This document shows positions 52,781 to 62,073 of a DNA stretch of 64,000 bases, piece after piece; position 1 is the first letter of the stretch, and each line of letters starts with the position of its first letter. The notes below the pieces were generated by a model that did no database searches, had not been told where the DNA came from, and saw nothing but the letters and a program-made list of their open reading frames with translations. Source of the stretch: Brachymonas sp049977365 (GTDB lineage Bacteria > Pseudomonadota > Gammaproteobacteria > Burkholderiales > Burkholderiaceae_C); the NCBI RefSeq assembly GCF_049977365.1, contig NZ_JBNGEN010000001.1, positions 434,001-498,000 on the forward strand, in the 5' to 3' direction. The translations under genes were made by a program, and so were the position numbers.

Positions 52781-53341
52781 ATGCTGACCGCTGAACAAAT
52801 TGCCGCCGCCAACAAAGCCAATCTCGAAACCCTGTTCGGCCTGACCACCAAGGCTTTCGAAAGTGTCGAGAAGCTGGTTGACCTGAACATGTCCGTCGCC
52901 AAGTCCACCCTGGCCGACGCAGCCAAGACCACCGAAGCCGCCATGGGCGTGAAGGATGCCCAGGAGCTGCTCGCCCTGCAAGCCAGCATGTTCCAGCCGC
53001 TCGCCGAAAAGACCGCCGCCTACAGCCGCCAGCTGTATGACCTGACCTCTGGCACTGCCACTGAGTTCGGCAAGGTGTTCGAATCCCAGGCCAACGAAGC
53101 CCAGAAAAAGGTCACCGAAGTCGTGGAAAACCTGAGCAAGAACGCTCCGGCTGGTTCCGAAGCTGGCGTGGCCATGATGAAGAACGTGGTGTCTGCTGCC
53201 AATACCGCTTTCGAATCCGTCCAGAAGGCTGTCAAGCAGGCTTCCGACGTGGCCGAAGCCAACTTCAATGCAGTGACCAACACGGCTCTGAACGCCACCA
53301 AGTCCGCTACCGCAGCCGCCAAGAAGCCGGTTGCCCGCTGA
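52781..53341 (+). CDS. phaP: Phasin family protein (PhaP-type)
   Basis: 186 residues, all helical, rich in Ala, Lys, Glu and Ser, without cysteine. MLTAEQIAAANKANLETLFGLTTKAFESVEKLVDLNMS and the Ala/Lys-rich C-terminus (TKSATAAAKKPVAR) are typical of Burkholderiales phasins that coat polyhydroxyalkanoate granules. A strong GGAGGA precedes the ATG. No pha synthase genes are in the window. Codon choice looks strongly biased, consistent with high expression. Confidence 0.92.
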   Translation: MLTAEQIAAANKANLETLFGLTTKAFESVEKLVDLNMSVAKSTLADAAKTTEAAMGVKDAQELLALQASMFQPLAEKTAAYSRQLYDLTSGTATEFGKVFESQANEAQKKVTEVVENLSKNAPAGSEAGVAMMKNVVSAANTAFESVQKAVKQASDVAEANFNAVTNTALNATKSATAAAKKPVAR

Positions 53342-53458
53342 TCGACGGACTGATTTTTACAAGGGACAAGAGGCTGTCGTGGACAGATCTCTTGCCCTGA
53401 CCGGTTGTCTCCTTGTGTCTCGTTAACCGGTGCAAGGCCGGAATTAGCAGATGCAATT

Positions 53459-53485
53459 GGCCCCGCGCATGCGGGGCCTTTTTTA
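53459..53485 (+). terminator. Rho-independent terminator of the phasin gene
   Basis: GGCCCCGC / GCGGGGCC stem with a short loop and T6 tail. Confidence 0.92.
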
Positions 53486-53997
53486 TGCGCCGTGTGTGCG
53501 TATGTCCTTTTTTCCAAGGCACGTCATGCAACCGATCGGCAATCTGCAATCGGTTTGACCCTATGAGACTCTGAGTCCATAGGCGCCCTGCTCTGTGCAT
53601 CTTCTGTTTCACTGGCCAGCTGCTGCCCGACATCGTTTCTCATGCGCAATGCTCCAGACGGTGGATGCATCATGACGGTTTTCCCATACCCTTCGCCACT
53701 CCGCTGACTTCAGTCAGTCGTCTCGGCCTGTCGCTTGCCTGTATGGGAACCATTCATCCATCTGGCAAAGGAGACGGCAGGCATAGGCTCAGTCACTGTG
53801 CATGTGCCCCCAGAAGCAGGAAAAGAAATGCGTCGGTCCGGCAGTCCGGCTCATGGGCTGCGACATACCTATCCTGCATGCCAGACACGTATCGCCAGGA
53901 ACTGAACTTTGGAGACCGCCCAGGGAAAGACTGCATGCGGCGTCTTCTTCCCGGGATGCTCGATGGATGGCAAACCCATCGCCCTGCTTGGCACACC
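53486..53997. other. phaP-aceA intergenic region, no gene supported
   Basis: About 510 bases between two terminators. Short frames exist on both strands (130 codons from 53665 on the plus strand), but none shows family motifs, a good ribosome site or coding-like composition. The notable content is a nested inverted repeat at 53681-53749, listed separately. Confidence 0.5.
53681..53749. other. Nested inverted repeat in the phaP-aceA gap
   Basis: TTCCCATAC (53681-53689) is perfectly complementary to GTATGGGAA (53741-53749). Near the centre CTGACTTCAGTCAG (53704-53717) is a second perfect hairpin. No T-tract follows on either side. Possibly a small structured RNA or a remnant of a mobile element; strand unknown. 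Confidence 0.35.
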
Positions 53998-54028
53998 ATA
54001 AAAAAACCACGGCTCATGGCCGTGGTTC
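53998..54028 (-). terminator. Rho-independent terminator of aceA
   Basis: AACCACGGC / GCCGTGGTT stem; on the minus strand it is followed by a T-run. It lies about 80 bases after the aceA stop. Confidence 0.88.
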
Positions 54029-54104
54029 AAATGTCTCCTGTTGTCTGCTGTCTCTGAGGCAGGCAGTCGGGCTGCTGCGGCCCGACTGCCTGCCATTCCA
54101 CCGA

Positions 54105-55421
<1,317 letters not shown>

Positions 55422-55570
55422 GGTTCTCTCCAGAAGGAAAAATGAAAACGGTATCTGCACTCACTCGGTCGCATGGCACCCCAAAGGGCCACGTTGTCTC
55501 GCTGTCGGTGCCTGGGGCACTCTGTGCGCCGATGCTCCTTGCGGTGTGCGTCGGCATGGCGTCATCATAA

Positions 55571-55613
55571 GTCTTCTATAAGACCATGCACATGTCTTAT
55601 GTCTTATATAAGA
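55571..55613 (-). promoter_or_regulatory. Paired palindromes upstream of aceA (candidate operator)
   Basis: GTCTTCTATAAGAC (55571-55584) and the perfect palindrome TCTTATATAAGA (55602-55613), with GTCTTAT also tandemly repeated at 55594-55607. The second palindrome overlaps a TATATA that could be a -10, with TTCATT 17 bases upstream on the minus strand. Centres are about 30 bases apart, close to three helical turns. Confidence 0.5.
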
Positions 55614-55956
55614 GTTATTTTTGACTCAATGAAATCAATATGTTATACACGTTTTTCCGCATAAAGGGATATCTTGCCGCATCATGGGAAAAACTCTCTT
55701 CCGAGAATATCCGGAAATGTCGCTATATGAAATCAGTTTTCCTGAAATAAAAACTCCTCCGGTCTGCCCCTGCAGCCAACGGTATGCCACCCCCGCATAC
55801 CCCTTGCCATGCGCATGCAGGGGGTGCACGGGCCGCGCATATCTGCTGCTGCGCAGCCTCGTCCACAGAGAACGGACTGCACAGGACAAAACGGCTGCAC
55901 CTGCTGCCATGCCGGCCATGGCCAAGCCAGGCCATGTCAACAGACAGGAATGCAAA
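55614..55956. other. aceA-rpiA intergenic remainder
   Basis: No gene supported. GGTATGC (55781-55787) and GCATACC (55795-55801) form a perfect 7-bp hairpin without T-tract. A minus-strand frame of 106 codons (55955-55635) begins with a hydrophobic stretch but shows no recognisable family and no good ribosome site. Confidence 0.4.
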
Positions 55957-56628
55957 TCAGAAGGTCAGGGTCTGCACGCCCTGCTCGGTCCCCAGAAGGC
56001 AGACCTGGGCTTTCTGGTGGGCGAACACCCCCACGGTCACCACACCCGGCCACTGATTGACTTCGGACTCGAAGGCGAGTGGATCGGCAATGCGCAGGCC
56101 TCGGACATCGAGAATGTGCTGGCCGTTGTCGGTGACCAGCGGCGCACCGTCTTTTTCGCGGAGGGTGGCTGCTCCTCCCATGGCGGCAAACTGGCGAATG
56201 AGGCGGCCACTGGCCATGGGAATGATTTCGACCGGCAGGGGAAAGCCACCCAGCACGGGCACATACTTGCTGGCGTCGGCAATGCACACGAAACGCCGGC
56301 TCTGGGCCGCAACGATTTTCTCGCGCGTGAGTGCAGCACCGCCGCCCTTGATCATGTAGCCCTGATGGTCGATCTCGTCGGCTCCGTCAATGTACACGTC
56401 GAGCATGTCGACGGCCGAGGCGGCAAACACCGGGATGCCGAGTGCCTCAAGACGGGCGGTGGAGGCGACCGAGCTGCTCACGGCTCCCCTGATGCGGGTC
56501 CGGATGGTGGCGAGCGCATCGATGAACTTGTTGACGGTGGAGCCGGTGCCCACCCCCACGATGGTGTCGGGGGTGACGTAGGAGAGGGCTGCCTGCCCGA
56601 CAAGGGTCTTGAGTTCGTCTTGTGTCAT
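55957..56628 (-). CDS. rpiA: Ribose-5-phosphate isomerase A
   Basis: 223 residues, normal size. Interconverts ribose 5-phosphate and ribulose 5-phosphate. VGVGTGSTVNKFIDAL, YIDGADEIDHQGYMIKGGGAALTREKIVA (catalytic Asp and Lys region) and PVLGGFPLPVEIIPMA are diagnostic. The ATG at 56628 is the family start; the frame runs 38 codons further toward pyrD. Divergent from pyrD with about 100 bases between starts. Confidence 0.97.
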   Translation of the reverse strand: MTQDELKTLVGQAALSYVTPDTIVGVGTGSTVNKFIDALATIRTRIRGAVSSSVASTARLEALGIPVFAASAVDMLDVYIDGADEIDHQGYMIKGGGAALTREKIVAAQSRRFVCIADASKYVPVLGGFPLPVEIIPMASGRLIRQFAAMGGAATLREKDGAPLVTDNGQHILDVRGLRIADPLAFESEVNQWPGVVTVGVFAHQKAQVCLLGTEQGVQTLTF

Positions 56629-56731
56629 GGATTTCTGCAGAAAGGGAGGGGAGGAATTTGGGACAATCAACCATGGCGGCACGCCGCTGCGGCACGCTGC
56701 ACCATTTCCCTCACGATTATCCGACGACTTC

Positions 56732-57799
56732 ATGGCACTCATTCCCTACGCCCTGCCCCGGGCGGTTCTCTTTCGCATGGATGCGGAGGCCGCCCATGAC
56801 TCCCTGCTCGGCACGCTGGTACGGCTGCAGCATGGCCCCCTGAAACATCTGATTTCCCAGCCCTTCGTCGAAGATCCCGTGACGCTGTGCGGGCTGCGAT
56901 TTCCCAACCGGGTCGGTCTGGCAGCAGGACTGGACAAGAATGCGCGCTGCATCGGCGCCTGGGAAGCCATGGGCTTCGGCTTCGTGGAAGTGGGGACGGT
57001 CACGCCACGCCCCCAGCCCGGCAATCCCAAGCCACGTCTGTTCCGCTTGCCCGAGGCACAGGCCATCATCAACCGCTTCGGGTTCAACAATGACGGGCTT
57101 GAGGCCTTCATCCGCAACGTGCAGGCGAGCAGGCCGGCCCATGCGCGCAGCCTGCTGGGGCTGAACATCGGCAAGAATGCCACCACCCCGATCGAGGAGG
57201 CAGCCAGCGATTATCTGAAGGGACTCGAAGGGGTTTATCCGTGGGCCGACTATGTGACGGTCAACATCAGCAGTCCCAACACCAAGAACCTGCGCGCACT
57301 GCAAAGCGACGAGGCGCTGGACGCCCTGCTCGATCCCCTCATGCGGCGGCGCGACGCTCTGGCAGCACAGCATGGCCGGCAGGTTCCGCTCTTTGTCAAG
57401 ATTGCCCCGGATCTGGACGATGCCCAGATCGATTGCATCGCCACCACCCTCCGGCGCCATGGCATGGGCAGCGATGGCAAGCCGCATGGCCGGCTGGGGG
57501 TGATTGCCACCAACACCACCATCGGTCGTGAAGGAGTGGAGGGGCTCGCCCATGCGACCGAAACCGGTGGCCTGAGCGGTGCGCCGGTGCGCGACAAGAG
57601 CAATCACGTGATTGCCTCCCTGCGTGCGGCCTTGGGCGAAGGGTTTGCCATCATCGGCGTAGGTGGCATCCTGAGCGGACAGGATGCCGTGGACAAGTGC
57701 CGCGCGGGCGCCGATGTGGTGCAGCTCTACAGCGGGCTGATCTACCGGGGACCTGAGCTGGTGCACGAGGTGGCAGCAGCACTGCGCGCAGCCCGGTGA
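56732..57799 (+). CDS. pyrD: Dihydroorotate dehydrogenase (quinone), class 2
   Basis: 355 residues. Oxidises dihydroorotate to orotate and passes electrons to quinone. The N-terminal helices (ALPRAVLFRMDAEAAHDSLLGTL) are the class 2 membrane-association region. AAGLDKNARCIGAWEAMGFGFVEVGTVTP, FNNDGLEAFIRNV and NISSPNTKNLR (catalytic Ser) follow, and GVGGILSGQDAVDKCRAGADVVQLYSGLIY binds FMN phosphate. The start at 56732 is the conserved one. Confidence 0.97.
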   Translation: MALIPYALPRAVLFRMDAEAAHDSLLGTLVRLQHGPLKHLISQPFVEDPVTLCGLRFPNRVGLAAGLDKNARCIGAWEAMGFGFVEVGTVTPRPQPGNPKPRLFRLPEAQAIINRFGFNNDGLEAFIRNVQASRPAHARSLLGLNIGKNATTPIEEAASDYLKGLEGVYPWADYVTVNISSPNTKNLRALQSDEALDALLDPLMRRRDALAAQHGRQVPLFVKIAPDLDDAQIDCIATTLRRHGMGSDGKPHGRLGVIATNTTIGREGVEGLAHATETGGLSGAPVRDKSNHVIASLRAALGEGFAIIGVGGILSGQDAVDKCRAGADVVQLYSGLIYRGPELVHEVAAALRAAR

Positions 57800-57859
57800 A
57801 GACGGGGGCATGGACGAAAAGGTCCCACTGCCCCTGCCCGGCCTCCTTGCCCTGGCTGC

Positions 57860-58612
57860 TCAGTCGTCCGCGCGTTTCTTGAGCACGTAGCGGTTGGCCA
57901 GCACGCCGGTGATGGGAGTGCCGTCGCGGTTGAGCATGCGCGCCTCGCCATTGCCGATGACATAGCGGCGATGGTCGCCCTGGTCATCCAGCTCGATCCG
58001 GCTGTCCTGCGTATCCCAGGTGAAATGGCCGCGCATCATGAGAGGCAGATCGTTGCGCCCTTCGTAGGTGAGGCTGAGAATATAGCTGGCATCGGGCCGC
58101 AGGGTCAGGATGGCGCGGATGCCTTCGCAGTCGGCACAGGGAAGGAGCCCGTAGTAGTTGCCCTCCCAGTCCACGGCCCGCACTGGCGGCGGGACCGTCC
58201 CCGAAGAGGAGGGCACATCTTGTGGTGCCTGGACCTGGGATGCGTCCGGAGTGGTCCTATCCGGGACAGGCGCTGCCGAGGCCGGCACCCCGGGAGCCGA
58301 TGCTGTCGGAACGGCTGGGACAGGTGCCTGCGCGGGGACCTGGTCGAGAGCCGAGGGGCTGACCGGGGTGACGATCACCCCCGCATCCTCGAGCTGGGTC
58401 TGGAGCGACTTGCCTGCTGCAGCCGGTGCTGCCTGCGCCGGGGCAGGCACGGGAGAGCGATTGACCACCGGCGGCCGCTGGGAGTCCCAGTCGGGGGAAT
58501 CGAGCGACACGGTGGCACAGCCCGTCAGGCCAGCGCCGACCAGCGCCAAGGCCACCTGCATGGTTCCCCGCAGCGCTCTGGGGAACAACGGCATTTCCTG
58601 AGGTTCGAACAT
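57860..58612 (-). CDS. Predicted lipoprotein with C-terminal NlpE-like domain
   Basis: 250 residues from the ATG at 58612, which follows AGGAG. A lipobox LTGC (ALVGAGLTGCATVS) would be lipidated near residue 31. A Pro/Ala/Ser/Val-rich linker of about 115 residues follows. The C-terminal ~90 residues (WEGNYYGLLPCADCEGIRAILTL onward) match the NlpE N-terminal domain with its CxxC motif, associated with copper stress and Cpx surface signalling in enterics. The role here is unknown. It lies between pyrD (convergent) and uvrD (same strand). Confidence 0.8.
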   Translation of the reverse strand: MFEPQEMPLFPRALRGTMQVALALVGAGLTGCATVSLDSPDWDSQRPPVVNRSPVPAPAQAAPAAAGKSLQTQLEDAGVIVTPVSPSALDQVPAQAPVPAVPTASAPGVPASAAPVPDRTTPDASQVQAPQDVPSSSGTVPPPVRAVDWEGNYYGLLPCADCEGIRAILTLRPDASYILSLTYEGRNDLPLMMRGHFTWDTQDSRIELDDQGDHRRYVIGNGEARMLNRDGTPITGVLANRYVLKKRADD

Positions 58613-58741
58613 GATGATCTCCTGCACGGGCGGCACGCGCCCATCGGCTCCAGAAGGGGAAGGGGCCACGCGCATCGGTGGCCGTGTCATGGATAGCAAT
58701 TGTGGCATCGTGTACACGTGTGTCTGGCTGAGGCGGTCGGC

Positions 58742-61147
58742 TCAGGATTCCACGGGAGTGAGCTTGGCAATGCCCAGAGCCAGCCATTTGACGCCATGCC
58801 GCGGAAACTGGATCTGCGCCTTGGCATCGGCGCCCTGCCCTTCGAGCATGAGCACGGTGCCTTCACCGAACTTGGTGTGGAAGACGCGCATGCCCTTGCG
58901 CAGGCCATGGCCGCCTTCCTGCTGCTTGCGGGGTACGTCGGCGGTGGCCGTGGATGTTCCTTTCCACCCCACAGCCTGTCGCACATCACGGTTCCAGTGC
59001 TCGCCATCCCAGGCCGATTCGGGAGCATGGAGCGCCTCGGAAAAGCCTGAGCGCCGGGGCGTGATCCACTTGAGGCATTCCTCCGGCAACTCGTCGAAGA
59101 AACGGCTGCGGATGTTGTAGCGCGTCTGGCCGTGCAGCAGCCGGGTCTGGGCGTGGCTCAGGTACAGACGCTGGCGCGCACGGGTGATGGCCACATACAT
59201 GAGACGACGCTCTTCTTCCAGGCCATCGGCATCGTTGAGGGCGTTGTCGTGCGGGAAGAGACCTTCTTCCAGTCCGCTGATGAACACGACGTCGAACTCC
59301 AGCCCCTTGGCAGCATGCACGGTCATGAGCTGCACGGCATCCTGCCCTGCCTGGGCCTGGTTGTCGCCCGATTCGAGGGCTGCATGGGTGAGAAAGGCCG
59401 CCAGCGGGGACAGGGTCTCACCGTCGCCCAGTGCGTCTTCTGGCTCCCCGTTCGGCAAGGCTCCGGGTTCCGTGCCCGGCACGCCGGCATCGACCTGCTC
59501 CATGCCCGCCCGATCGCGTCCAAAGCCTTCCTGGCTGACGAAGCTTTCGGCTGCATTGACCAGCTCCTGCAGGTTCTCGACCCGGTCGGCACCGTCGCGC
59601 TCGCTGCGGTAATGTTCGAGCAGACCGCTGTGCTCCAGCACGTTTTCGACGATCTCCTTGAGCGTGAGGGTGTCGGCCTGCTCCCGCAGGGCATCGATCT
59701 TGGCCACGAACGAGGACAGATTGGCTCCCGCCTTGCCGGGAACCTGCGACACGGCATCATGCAGCGGCGCCTGAGAGGCGCGGGCGGCATCCTGCAGATG
59801 CTCCAGCGTGCGAGCGCCTATCCCTCGTGGAGGGAAATTCACCACGCGCAGGAAGCTGGTGTCGTCGCGCGGATTGTCCAGCAGGCGCAGATAGGCCAGC
59901 GCATGCTTGATCTCGGCACGCTCGAAGAACCTCAGCCCTCCATAGACCCGATAGGGAATGCCGGCGTTGAACAGCGTCGACTCGATGACCCGGCTCTGCG
60001 CGTTGCTGCGATAGAGCACCGCGATTTCCCTGCGCGGCCGCCCCTCGCCGACAAGCTGGCGTATTTCCTCGACCATCCAGTGCGCCTCGGCCATGTCGCT
60101 GGGCAGTTCGACCACACGCACGGGATCCCCCGCTCCAGCATCGGTGCGCAGGTTCTTGCCCAGACGACGTGTGTTGTGGCTGATGAGCGCATTGGCGCTG
60201 TCGAGAATGTTGCTGAAGCTGCGGTAGTTCTGTTCGAGCTTGATCTGGTGCCGGACATGCAGCTCGCGCACGAAGTCGTTCATGTTGCCCACGCGGGCGC
60301 CGCGGAAGGCATAGATGCTCTGGTCATCGTCCCCCACGGCAAAGATCGCATTGGGGGCAATGCCGCTGCCCGCCTCGGGCACGAACATCTTGAGCCACAG
60401 ATACTGCAGGCGGTTGGTGTCCTGGAACTCGTCGACGAGGATATGGCGAAACCGGCGCTGGTAATGCGTGCGCACCAGCGGGTAGTCCCGCAGAATTTCG
60501 TAGCTGCGCAGCATCAGTTCACCGAAATCCACCACCCCCTCGCGCTGGCACTGGGCCTCGTAGAGGGCATAGATCTCTGCCTTCTTGCGGCTCTCGGCAT
60601 CGCGCTGGGGCACATCGGCTGCACGCATGCCCTCTTCCTTGCAGCCCCCGATGAACCACTGCATCTGCTTGGCCGGAAACTGTTCGTCATTGATGTCGAA
60701 CTGCTTGTAGAGCCGCTTGATGGCCGACAGCTGGTCCTGCGTGTCCAGGATCTGAAAGCCCTGCGGCAGCTGGGCCACTTTGTAGTGCGCACGCAAAAAA
60801 CGGTTGCACAGGCCATGGAAGGTGCCGATCCACATGCCGTGCACATTGAGGGGCAGCATGGCCGTGAGGCGTGCGGTCATTTCGCGCGCCGCCTTGTTGG
60901 TGAAGGTGACTGCCATGAGTCCACCGGGAGACACCCGGTTCTGCTGCAGCAGCCAGGCAATGCGCGTGGTGAGCACGCGCGTCTTGCCGGAGCCTGCACC
61001 GGCCAGAATCAGGGCATGCTCGTCAGGCAGCGTCACCGCCCGGAGCTGCTCCGGATTGAGTCCGCGCAGCAGGGGATCATGCGCAGGGTCCACTGCTGCT
61101 GCGGCAGGAGCGGGGGCAAAGAAATCGTCGTCGAAAAGGGAAGCCAT
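58742..61147 (-). CDS. uvrD: ATP-dependent DNA helicase, UvrD/Rep/PcrA family (SF1)
   Basis: 801 residues. All SF1 motifs are in order: AGAGSGKTRV (Walker A), VDEFQDTNRLQY, VGDDDQSIYAFRGA, LEQNYRS, GGLRFFERAEIKHALAYLRL, MTVHAAKGLEFDVVFISGLEEGLFPH and RRLMYVAITRARQRLYLSHA. An insertion around residues 550-600 contains acidic and Gly/Glu-rich stretches. Acts in mismatch and nucleotide excision repair and replication restart. The ATG at 61147 is preferred; the upstream 19 codons are not conserved. Could be named rep or pcrA; the sequence alone does not decide. Confidence 0.95.
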   Translation of the reverse strand: MASLFDDDFFAPAPAAAAVDPAHDPLLRGLNPEQLRAVTLPDEHALILAGAGSGKTRVLTTRIAWLLQQNRVSPGGLMAVTFTNKAAREMTARLTAMLPLNVHGMWIGTFHGLCNRFLRAHYKVAQLPQGFQILDTQDQLSAIKRLYKQFDINDEQFPAKQMQWFIGGCKEEGMRAADVPQRDAESRKKAEIYALYEAQCQREGVVDFGELMLRSYEILRDYPLVRTHYQRRFRHILVDEFQDTNRLQYLWLKMFVPEAGSGIAPNAIFAVGDDDQSIYAFRGARVGNMNDFVRELHVRHQIKLEQNYRSFSNILDSANALISHNTRRLGKNLRTDAGAGDPVRVVELPSDMAEAHWMVEEIRQLVGEGRPRREIAVLYRSNAQSRVIESTLFNAGIPYRVYGGLRFFERAEIKHALAYLRLLDNPRDDTSFLRVVNFPPRGIGARTLEHLQDAARASQAPLHDAVSQVPGKAGANLSSFVAKIDALREQADTLTLKEIVENVLEHSGLLEHYRSERDGADRVENLQELVNAAESFVSQEGFGRDRAGMEQVDAGVPGTEPGALPNGEPEDALGDGETLSPLAAFLTHAALESGDNQAQAGQDAVQLMTVHAAKGLEFDVVFISGLEEGLFPHDNALNDADGLEEERRLMYVAITRARQRLYLSHAQTRLLHGQTRYNIRSRFFDELPEECLKWITPRRSGFSEALHAPESAWDGEHWNRDVRQAVGWKGTSTATADVPRKQQEGGHGLRKGMRVFHTKFGEGTVLMLEGQGADAKAQIQFPRHGVKWLALGIAKLTPVES

Positions 61148-61223
61148 GCGCGTATTGTAGGGAGCGCTTGTGCCCCCTGCCGGGCACGACAGCGTCCCGC
61201 TCATGCACAGAGGTCGTCCGGCT

Positions 61224-61754
61224 TCAGGCCCGGCACATGCTCCGGCGCATCCAGAGCCGCCACAGCCAGCCCAGCGCCACCAGGGCCATCAGGGTGTAAG
61301 CCAGCAGCGACCAGTTGGCGATGCTGCCGCCCAGAAAGGTCCAGTCAATCGCCGTGCAATCCCCGCTGCCCGCGAAGATCTTGGGCAATGCCTGGCTCAG
61401 GGGCATCTGCTCGATCAGGCCGTAGAAGTCGCGGCCGCAGCTGTAGAAAGCGGGCGGATGCCACTGCAGCCAGGTCTGCCGCGCGGCCACGAAGACGCCA
61501 CTGCCGGCCAGCACGAGCACCAGCGTCAGAACCGCCGCCTGCACCCCGCAGCGACGTGAAAAGACACCCCCCAGTGCCACCAGGAAGATCAGGATATAGA
61601 GATAGCGCTGCACGATGCACATCGGACAGGGCGTGAGGCCCACGTGGTACTGCAGATACAGCCCGAACGACAGCATCCCCACAATGGCCACAGCCATCCA
61701 GCCCAGAGTGCGGCGTGGGCTGGCAAAGAACAGGGAAATCAGGGCACGCATCAT
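61224..61754 (-). CDS. dsbB: Disulfide bond formation protein DsbB
   Basis: 176 residues with four membrane helices. TPCPMCIVQRY holds the first redox pair (CxxC) and YSCGRDF plus GSGDCTAIDW the second. Reoxidises DsbA and passes electrons to quinone. GAGAGG precedes the ATG at 61754. The frame extends to 61904 across a hairpin and is not coding there. Follows the Wadjet genes on the same strand after 320 bases. Confidence 0.94.
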   Translation of the reverse strand: MMRALISLFFASPRRTLGWMAVAIVGMLSFGLYLQYHVGLTPCPMCIVQRYLYILIFLVALGGVFSRRCGVQAAVLTLVLVLAGSGVFVAARQTWLQWHPPAFYSCGRDFYGLIEQMPLSQALPKIFAGSGDCTAIDWTFLGGSIANWSLLAYTLMALVALGWLWRLWMRRSMCRA

Positions 61755-62073
61755 GAACCTCTCATGGACACAGGGTGGCGCTTGCGAGAAATGCTCCCAC
61801 CCTGCGTCTCCGCTGGGAAGCGGGAGAAAAAAACCAACCGGATGCGGTTGGTTTCTGGGAAATTGGTGTGGGAGTATAGCGCTCTCTCGCAACACCAATT
61901 CCACGAAAACAACGTGACCAGCACAGGAGCAAGACGCAACGAAGACTCACTCACTCCGTTTCACAAGTTCCCGCTGCTGCGCTCACTTTCCCGCCAGATT
62001 TCTGCAGGTGCCCGTGAACTTCAGATCGTAGCTGCCTCTGAGCCATCCAGCAGAGAATTTTCAACGGCCTGTG
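61755..62073 (-). other. jetD-dsbB intergenic region
   Basis: 319 bases without a supported gene. It holds a terminator-like hairpin (61826-61853) and, on its jetD side, a TATACT (61878-61873 on the minus strand) that could be the dsbB -10. The remaining ~190 bases next to jetD show no recognised element and may be the edge of the inserted defence locus. Confidence 0.4.
61826..61853 (-). terminator. Terminator-like hairpin before dsbB
   Basis: AACCAACCG / CGGTTGGTT 9-bp stem with a 4-base loop; on the minus strand a run of T follows. It is about 220 bases after jetD and 72 before the dsbB ATG. Confidence 0.75.

Noticed and set aside
53665..54057. 130-codon plus-strand frame between phaP and aceA
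   Set aside because: No family motif, Arg/His/Cys-rich composition typical of non-coding GC-rich DNA, and it crosses the aceA terminator.
55635..55955. 106-codon minus-strand frame after rpiA with a hydrophobic N-terminus
   Set aside because: No Shine-Dalgarno, no recognisable family, and it runs toward the aceA promoter region; kept only as a note.
59132..61636. 834-codon open frame on the plus strand
   Set aside because: Antisense shadow of uvrD and dsbB in GC-rich DNA; no recognisable motif.
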